Shown here one piece after another: positions 56,658 to 64,000 of a stretch of DNA of 64,000 nt. Source of the DNA: Rhodosporidiobolus odoratus. Lineage: Eukaryota > Basidiomycota > Microbotryomycetes > Sporidiobolales > Sporidiobolaceae. The DNA is taken from the NCBI GenBank assembly GCA_034387635.1, contig JAOANU010000009.1:1-64000 (forward strand), read 5' to 3'. Position numbers and translations under genes: made by a program. The notes below the pieces were generated by a model that had not been told where the DNA came from, made no database searches, and worked only from the letters and a program-made list of their open reading frames with translations. Within the stretch, counting starts at the first letter, position 1, and every line of letters begins with the position of its first letter.

Positions 56658-59600
56658 TCAGCGCAATTCCCTAAGCCTGATCAGTACAGTCCCTACGAGA
56701 AGCAAAGCAAAGCCACATATGAACCCGAAGAGAACGAGGACGTCGCGCTGTGCAGGATTGTCAGAAGAAAAAGGCGGTCAGTCCTGTCCAGTTCATCCAC
56801 CCCGTCCGAGTCGCCTCAGAGAAAGAGAGGCCCGCCAGTGGCGCAAGGAGGACGCAGCGCGGGATAAGGACGAGGCAGCGCGACGTACATAGTATGCTTC
56901 CATCTCGAACCCAAACAGAGTCTCCATGATAACTTCTGCCCCGATTTGCACCTTCGCGCCCGCGAGGCTGTCTTCAATCATCAACCCCGCACCGACCTCG
57001 TTCACTGCCAGGGCCTCGAGGCAGTACTTGAGGGGAGCGAGCCATTGGAGCCAGCGGAGGACAGGCGGAATGCGAGAGAGGTTGAGGAAGAAACCAGCGT
57101 AGGCTAGTTGGAAGAGATTGAGGCTGTTTTGAGAGGATGTCAGTGTGGAGACAAGAGCACGAAACCGAGCACAGAAGAAAGGGAGGGAAACAGAGGAACG
57201 TACATAGACGAGATAAGGATTGCTACACCCGTATCGGTGATAGCGGCGGCGAGAAGGAAATTCCAGAGGGTAGAAGCGATGGCGAACAGCAGCAGGATGA
57301 GTAGGAATTTGAAAAAGTGCGCGGCGGTGGCGGCGAGACCAACCATGAAGCTGAGAACGTGACCGCGTGTCAGCCACCGGGGGACCGCAGAAGAGAGTGG
57401 CTTGAAGACGCACTAGACAATTACGCCCAGCAAAATAGTCGGCACGATCCTCAGTGGCAGGACATCGAGTACGACGGTTGAGACGAGCCAGGCTAGGCAG
57501 TTAAAATATCCTCTTGCCCGCTCGCGTACGAAGAGGGATTTTGCGTGAGCAAAGTGCGATAGGGCGGAAAGCGCCGAAAAAGAGAGAAGACAGCCGAGGA
57601 AAAAGAGGGATCCGATCCGCGATTGGAAGCCTATGGCAGACGGGAGATGTAGGGAGCAGCGTCAGCGAGAGACGGGGCTTGAAGATGAGAAAGTTGCGAC
57701 CAACCTCCGATGGTGAGGTCCACTTGGTAAAACATTCCACCGACGATCAAACCGGTTACCAGCGGGACGATGTTATGCATAAGCTGTATGATACCCTACT
57801 TGTCAGTACAAGCAAGCACACAGGCAGAAACCGAAACAAGCATACCACTAACCCTCTATCTCGCCATAACTCCCTCATTCCCCTCTTCGTCAAGACCTGC
57901 ACTTGAGTCAGAATCGTCGTGCTGGATTTTCGATTTTGCGATCCCTTCGGGTCGCCATTGCTGCTGAATATTGACGGAAGAAGGGTTGCTGGACGTCGTG
58001 CGGTTGCAAGGGAAGAGGCGGACGGGACGGGTCTCGGGGAAGCGGAAGGGAGAGAGGCGAGAGAAAGCATGACTGTCAAGCGTGAAAGTATAGAGTCAGA
58101 GTCGCACCAGAAGACGCAAAAGAAGGGTCGACGGTTGCGCACAGTCGGCCGGGTTCCACCCTGAAGGACAGGTCTCTCCTCGACTGTTGAACCACTCATG
58201 CACGCCATCTTTGCGTCCGAAGTAGAGCTGCTCGCCGCCTTGGGCAAGAAGGAGCACGTCGTCGAACATATGGAAGAGCTGGGAAGAGGGTTGATGGATC
58301 GTAAGGAGGATAGTCGTAGGTCGTTGGCCAGGGAGAGGCGAAGTGAGGGCTTTCAGGGAAGTCAGGATGCGAAGGGCGGAGGACGAGTCGAGACCTGCTC
58401 GTCGGCATCGGTAAACGCGCAAAGGAGCCTGGTCAGCTCATCTTTCCGGCAGAATGCTACACCTGCAACGAAAGATCCTAGAAGATGGGATGAAGCGAAA
58501 CGAACCAGAAGTGGGCTCATCGAGGATCAACACTGCTGGCTGCGCGACCAGCTCGCGGGCAATGCTGACCCGTCTCCTCTCTCCCCCACTGATACCTCGC
58601 TTGCCCGCAGTGTCAGCCGACCCTATCCTCGAGTCAGCAACGTCGAGCAGTCCCAATTGACTGAGTGTGGTGAAGACGCGTTCGCTGTGAGCACAAAGGA
58701 ACGAGCTCATGTCAGCGCCAGTGAAATTTCATGAAGCGGAAAGACAGCTTCGACGTACCGTTTTCTCTCCTTCGGAACCTCGCCCATCTTCAACTCCGCC
58801 GCAAACATGACAGCCTCCCTAACCGTAGCCGTCTCGGGTAAGACATCCTGCTGATCCACATATCCAATTCGCACACCCTTGTCTCGCTTCTGGACCGTAT
58901 CGGTACCCTCCGCTTCGGGCAACAGCAACTCCACCTTCCCGCCCGTATACCCGCCCTTGCGAACGCCAGCGAGGATATCGACGAGAGTTGACTTTCCAGC
59001 GCCGGACGGGCCAAGAATCGAAACGAACGACCCGCCTTGAACCGTGGCGGAAAGGGAAGAGAGGATGAGACGGCCATCGTCGAGACCTTTCGGCTTCTTC
59101 GATGCCGGTAGGAGAGGAGAGATGATTCGCCGAGGTGTTGAAGACGGCAGAGAGTAAGAGAGGTTGGTCCACCGCATCCCGATCCCCGGATGAGGGGTCG
59201 TCTCCTGCCCTTCTTTCTCTTTCTCGCTGGCACCGCTCGAGCCCAAGGCGGGACTTCCCCCCAAGGCTTCTTCCTTCGCAAGGGCTTGGCGACGAGCTCG
59301 GCGTTGGCTTGCGAGCCCCAGGGCGAGCAGGGAGAGGAGCCCGATGACGATGGCGCCCAAGACTGCGAGACCGGCGATGACCCCGCCGGAAAGGTCGTCG
59401 TGACTGCTACTTCCTCCCGAGACAGACCCGGCTAGTTGAGCTGCGAGGCTGTCGATGGTGGAAGGGAGGACGCATTCTCCCCATTTGCAGCCGCTCAGCG
59501 CCAACCCGCCATTGCCGAACAACGTCTGGAGGACGTCCTGCTTGAAGCTGCATTGCGAGCCGGTTAAGGCATCGCAGGTGATCTCGAGCGTACCGGTCAA

Positions 59601-60394
59601 ACCGTTGATGGTGTCCGTGAGGTCGAGGGGCGAGCCTTCGGCGCCGCAGAAGAGAGTACCTGGGATGCAGGTGCACTTCAGGTTGCTGCAACTCCAATCC
59701 GTCGAGTCTGAACCGGCTATTGTAGAGTTGGACTGCAGACACGAATCGGCAGCGCAGTAGAACTGCTCGGTCACGGTGGAATTGCTGGTCGATGGGGAGT
59801 AGAAAAGCTGCGCGAGCATGGTGCCGTTGGTGCCAACGGTGACTGAGAGGGACTGTGACGGTTCGACCGTCTTCTGGATGAGGAGGGTGGTAGAGCCAGC
59901 GAAGACGGACTGGAGAGTCGGATTCTGATGCATGGGGAAGAAAAGACAAATTCCGGTGAGAGGAACGCCGGGCAGAGAGGGCGAAAGTTTGAATGACAAC
60001 GTACGACAGCATCGCAGCTTGCGAAGCCTTGAGTCCAGGTCCACGGTCCCTTGCTGCACACGGGACTGCCGAGCCCGTTGACCGCGTTACTGGTGCTGGC
60101 CGCCGCGGCGCACGCCTGATCCGTCTCGCACACTGTACAACTCGGTCCCGCGAAGCTCTCTTGACATTGATTTCCGCACCCGGCGCCGGCGTCGTCGGAG
60201 AGAATCGTTGAGAAAGCGGTGCGAGTAGAAAGGGGCTCGAGGGGACTTGAACAGGCGAGAAGGGAGCAGTCTGACCCGGTGAAGCCGACGGGACAGTCGC
60301 AGGTGCCGTTGCTGAGGGCGGTAGCGTAGTTTGAGCAGGATTGGGCGGCTGCTAGCGTGGTGTAGAGGGCGACAAGCGAGAGAAGGGGAAACAT
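56658..60394 (-). CDS. ABCG-type half transporter with EGF-like ectodomain (ADP1-like)
   Basis: Signal peptide ([18 protein letters not shown]), then a Cys-rich extracellular part with an EGF-like [29 protein letters not shown] and further Cys pairs. A first membrane helix follows ([23 protein letters not shown]). The nucleotide-binding domain has Walker [20 protein letters not shown]-loop [12 protein letters not shown], signature [17 protein letters not shown] and Walker [21 protein letters not shown]-loop [19 protein letters not shown]. The membrane domain includes [33 protein letters not shown] and [23 protein letters not shown] last exon (about 56746-56658) gives [19 protein letters not shown] and the stop at 56658. 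The order matches yeast ADP1 (YCR011C). The start at 60394 gives the best signal peptide; an upstream in-frame ATG (60526) would bury it. Substrate unknown. Confidence 0.88.
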
Positions 60395-60688
60395 GGACCA
60401 CGCGACGCCGCGTGTCGAGACGAGAAGTAGGAACGACGAAGGCGAGGACGTCCGCAGACACCAAAGTGGCGCAGGTAGGCGGGCTAGAAGAATATGGACG
60501 TGGTAGAGGGTAAACAGTAACGCCAAACGAGGTTCGAGAGGCTCCTGATCACTTCCATGTCCGAGAAGGGTTCCCGAGAAGGTCCCGATCGTGAAAACCT
60601 CGGAATGGAATCCCGCTCACACCTCGACCATCTTCGACTTGCTCTGCATAGGGCTCACCAGCACCACCACACTCCTTCTCAGACCGCC

Positions 60689-61700
60689 ATGCAACTCTCA
60701 CTATCAGCTACACTCGCTACTCTCACCGCCGCTGCCCTCGTGGTCGCTCAAACCTCCTCGACCGGCACCGCGTCCGCCTCCGCAAGCTCTACCTCCGCCT
60801 CGACCAGCGCAATTCCCTCGTGCGCTTTGCAGTGCACTCTGTCATCGCTGACTGGAACCGAGGTACGCTCGCACCCCTCTCCCTATTAGTGCTCGTGTCG
60901 AGCTGACCTCGTTTGTTTGGTCTTGTGACCCCCACCTCGCCATTGTCTCCCGCTCGCCTTGCGCCGTGTCACTGACTTGCCCGCCGTTCCATCATGTAGT
61001 GCGAGTCCTACGGCGTGTCGAATGTCACCTGTAGTGTGTTTGCGTTTTACCTTTTCCCCTTGCAACCACTCGCAACTCCGGCCCTGAGTCGTATACCCTT
61101 CCTGACCTGATTCCGGGCCTGACTCGCTTCTACTGCTCTTCCTCTCGAGCGCAGTCTGCACCTCGTCATCGTTCCAGCTCGCCTACTACAACTGCCAACA
61201 AACCGGTACGATCCTTTTCGCTATCTCGCTACCCGACACGTACCCCCGCAAGGCCTTCCGCTGAGCTGACCGTCTAACTCGTTCTCCTGCCAGCTTGCTC
61301 CCCGTCCGACCTCTCCGCCGCGGAAGCCTACGGCGCCCAAATCTGTGAAGAAAACGGAACCCCCATAGATATCTCGGCTACTCCTAGCGGTTACAGTACG
61401 TCGCGCTTGAGCCGATATATCCCTCATTACCACTAACCAAGTCTCGCGTGCGTCTGTGCAGCCGGTCCCGCCCGCTCGACGGGTTCTGCCGCAAATCAAA
61501 CTGTCTCGTCCTCCATTTCCTCCACCGCCTCAGCTTCGACCTCGGCCAAAGTATCCTCCATCAGCGCGACCGGTTCGGCTCCCTCTGCGTCCGCAACCGG
61601 CGGCACGAGCGGCGCGGGTCAGGCCCTCGACAAGAACCTCATTGCGGGCTGGACAGCCGTGCTTGCCGGCGGTGTGGCTCTCATCGCTGGTGCTTGGTGA
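60689..61700 (+). CDS. GPI-anchored CFEM-domain protein
   Basis: Five exons. Signal peptide (LSLSATLATLTAAALVVAQ), a Ser/Thr/Ala linker, then a CFEM domain with eight Cys: PSCALQCTLSSLTGTEC, NVTCICTSSSF, YYNCQQTAC, and QICEENG. The TCIC pair is formed across an intron (donor GTGTGT), which fixes that splice site. A long Ser/Thr-rich stalk follows, then a GPI signal ending in WTAVLAGGVALIAGAW. CFEM proteins of fungi bind haem or act at the cell wall; in plant pathogens some are effectors. Nothing here tells which. The start lies 295 nt from the divergent ADP1-like gene. Confidence 0.9.
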
Positions 61701-62186
61701 GGTAAAGGTGGAGATGCGTCGTTCAGCGTCTCTTCTCCATTCTCCTCAGTAACCCCACGCCATAAATACGATTCTTTCAGTCCGAGCATGATCTGTTCTC
61801 CTTCTTCGTTGCGTCGCAGTATGAAGGCCCGTCTTTGCTGTCTTCCACACATCTTTGCTCTTTCGTACAATGTCTTGATTAGCCTAGTGTCCTCGTAGCC
61901 TCTGTCGTTCTCCATCACGCTCATCATGCTCAATGACGAGGTTCCCACAGTCTTCTGCGCGTGGGCCTTCTGCCGACGTCGTCGCGCGAGCGCTGCGCCG
62001 CCTTGCTGCGCACCTCGCGTATGTGTTGAGCTGGCTTCCGAGACTCTCGAGTGTCTGAAGCGCTGAACTATGGAACTGGCCCCCGAACACTGAAAAGATT
62101 AGACTTCGTTTTTCTCTGCATACGACGAACGCCTGCGATCTTGCGTTCCTTCGCTCCGCCGTTCCCAGCGGTCCAGTCTCCGTGCA
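61701..62186. other. Convergent 3' flanks
   Basis: This lies between the stops of the CFEM gene and the GGA-like gene. No gene or RNA is seen. Confidence 0.5.
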
Positions 62187-64000
62187 TCAGAAGTCACCCA
62201 ACAAATCCTCGAACGCATCCTTCTTAGGCGGCACAGGTGGCGGCATGGGCGGATTCCTCGTTTGCCCCTGGCCTTCGTTCATACTCCCTCCGCCAGTCCC
62301 ACCGAGGGAGATGGCTCCCGTCGGCGTTCCAGGAGTGCTCGACCTCGACCCAGCCCCGCCGACACGGTTCCCGCCGTAGGATGGGTTGGTGAAGAATGTT
62401 CCGCTTTGCTGTGCCTTCAAAGGTGGAGGTCGTGAGGCGGATTGGGGGGCAGAAGACGAAGAGAACGCAGAGGAGGAGGAGGAGGAGGAGGAGAGGGCGG
62501 CGGAAGGAGAGGGTGTAGAGAAGAAAAGGCCCGAATCGGACGACGCAGGTAGAGGGACCGGTGCAAGAGTAGGGTTACCGAACGCTGCGTTCAAGTCGAA
62601 CAGCCCTCCGCCTCCTCCGCTGGACGACTGGGCAGCAGTGGTCGGTGCAGGCGCAGAGCCGAGGGAAAGGGAGGCGAGGTCGTCTAATGCGTTGGTCGGT
62701 TGAGCCTGTGGGGCTGAAGAAGCCGCGGGGGCGTTGAACGCATCGTCGTCGTCGAAGTCGATGAGCGAGACCTGAGCAGCCTGCTGCTTGGCTTTCGAGC
62801 CGGCAGCGGTGCCGGAGGAGAGACTGCGCAATGGCAAAGTGAAGAAGACGAGTGGAGGGGTGCATATCAATCGATAGGGCGGAGCGAGCGTCAGAGAAGG
62901 AACGAAAGGCGAAGTACACAATCACGGGTGGCAGTGAGAACAGACGAAAGCTAAAGAGAACGCACGCTGGATCAATCTCAGCCGTAGCTTCCCGGTTGCC
63001 AGCCTTGAACGCCTCGTACCGCGCGAGAACTTGGTTGATCAGATCATTAATCAGAAGGAGGCGGTCTGGTGGCGGCCGACAGCATAAAGATATCGCGTCA
63101 GCTTGCCGCTCAGACGGACATAGTAAGTAGAGGAGGGAAAAGACGTACCCATTCCTTCAGGATTGTTCTCCGCGCTCTCCTCGATCCATTTCTGCAGTTT
63201 GGGCTGGACATGGCGACACTTCTGGGCGATTTGCTGTGCGGGCGTGAAGCCAGAACGGACGAGGGTGTCGATCGTCAGTATGCTTCTCGCGACGTCAGAC
63301 CAGCGCCGGGATTGGCGGACGGTTAGTTGAGGACGGTCAGTGGAGGTAGAAAGCAGCAGAGATAACGCACGTCGTAAGCATCCCCTTCGACGAACCTTTC
63401 TTTCGGCTTCGCGTTGTTCAGCATCTCGTTAAGTAGTAAGACGCGCTGCTGAATCCGATCGAGCTCTTTCGCGACTTGCTCTTCGTAGTTGGGCTTCTTG
63501 TCCGGTTCCTGCGTGTCCCAGAATCGTAACCCGCCATCACGTCCACCCGATCTAGTCAGCGATGCGCACCAGAGGTGAACAAAGCGAGAGCGAACAAATG
63601 AACGAAGCCCAAACGTACAGCGCCCGCCAGACTCTTCATTAATTCCTGCGCCGCTGCCAAATCCTTCGGCGTGCCTCTTCGAATCAACTCTTGCAGCTTG
63701 GCCGACTGAGCCGCCCGATCTTCCTCTTCGAGCTCGTCTGGGGTCTGAAGGCTCTCGGTGGGGTTGAGGACCGAGGCGGAGCGACGGTCAAAGTCGGGGA
63801 AGCGATACCCTGCTCGAAGCGAGAGGGACAGGAGTGACAGATGGAAGAGTGGCCGGCCAGGACAGAGGGGTATAATCAGTGTGTGGTCTTTCCGAAGTTG
63901 CAGGGTAATGGACGCACCTTTGTAGCTCAATAACCTGTGCATATCCCGGATATGCACCAGGTCCTCCTTTCGCCTGCTCGTAACGCAGATCGTGTTCTTC
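62187..64000 (-). CDS. GGA-type clathrin adaptor, C-terminal part (5' end off the window)
   Basis: The window begins inside the VHS domain (CVTSRRKEDLVHIRDMHRLLSYKG, then YRFPDFD). Next come ELIRRGTPKDLAAAQELMKSLAG (linker helix typical of GGA), then the GAT domain: YEEQVAKELDRIQQRVLLLNEML, KERFVEGDAYDV, SILTIDTLVRSGFTPAQQIAQKC, LLLINDLINQVLARYEAFKAGN. The hinge holds SLIDFDDDDAFN (a LIDFD clathrin-box-like motif) and long Ser/Pro/Gly runs. It ends DAFEDLLGDF at 62187. GGAs sort cargo at the trans-Golgi network. The usual C-terminal ear (GAE) domain is absent; the acidic Phe motif at the end is all that remains. About five introns in the window part. Confidence 0.85.

Noticed and set aside
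1..64000. CRISPR arrays, tRNA or rRNA genes, and LTR pairs
   Set aside because: None was seen on reading both strands. A tRNA could still be missed by eye and should be checked with a covariance-model search.

Overview
The window looks like nuclear DNA of a GC-rich, intron-dense basidiomycete. Genes are split by many short GT-AG introns (roughly 45-130 nt, often with a CTGAC or CTAAC branch-like site), coding GC is high, and the conserved proteins have a fungal character (CFEM protein, DUF2421/ArAE transporter, ADP1-like ABC protein). A red yeast of the Sporidiobolales (Rhodotorula/Rhodosporidiobolus/Sporobolomyces type) is my inference; nothing here proves the species.

Layout: (1) 1-11646 holds the 3' part of a BIRC6-like E2 gene (+), an unknown single-pass membrane protein (-) and a KHDC4-like KH-domain RNA-binding protein (+). 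(2) 12.6-20.7 kb is a disturbed stretch: an unknown gene (called P1 here), a LINE-type reverse transcriptase frame lying directly behind it, a decayed 5' fragment of UBA4, a decayed partial copy of thioredoxin reductase, and then the intact TRR1 gene. (3) 22.4-28.3 kb: ILV3 (dihydroxy-acid dehydratase) and ARP6 (actin-related protein of SWR1-type remodellers). (4) 28.4-40 kb: three more members of the P1 family (P2, P3, P4) on the minus strand, with ALG10 and the intact UBA4 between them. (5) 40.7-51.9 kb: a DUF2421-type membrane transporter, a PMP3/SNA-type proteolipid, ULA1 (NEDD8 E1 subunit) and a cystathionine gamma-lyase. (6) 52-55 kb is gene-poor. (7) 55-64 kb: a Gly/Ser/Ala/Tyr-rich protein, an ADP1-like ABC protein, a GPI-anchored CFEM protein, and the 3' part of a GGA clathrin adaptor running off the right edge.

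The main discovery is the P family. P1 (12664-14056, +), P2 (28482-29867, -), P3 (36241-37533, -, broken) and P4 (38501-39925, -) are paralogues of about 320-350 residues that I do not recognise. They share three modules: an N-terminal TDPxL(C/W) helix block, a central (V/I/L)W(D/E) block, and a C-terminal WR(K/S/E) then W(D/N)xAA block. They also share phase-0 introns at the same places, including a 33-nt exon and an intron exactly between WR(K/S/E) and the next W(D/N). The conserved splicing shows that the reading is right and that in-frame stops inside introns are not gene ends.

The second theme is DNA-level duplication. The UBA4 and TRR1 fragments both keep the parent genes' introns, so they are not retrocopies, and they lie next to each other beside the reverse transcriptase frame. 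Neighbouring genes otherwise look like ordinary housekeeping genes without operon-like logic; three ubiquitin-like pathway genes (BIRC6-like E2, UBA4, ULA1) in one window are probably chance.
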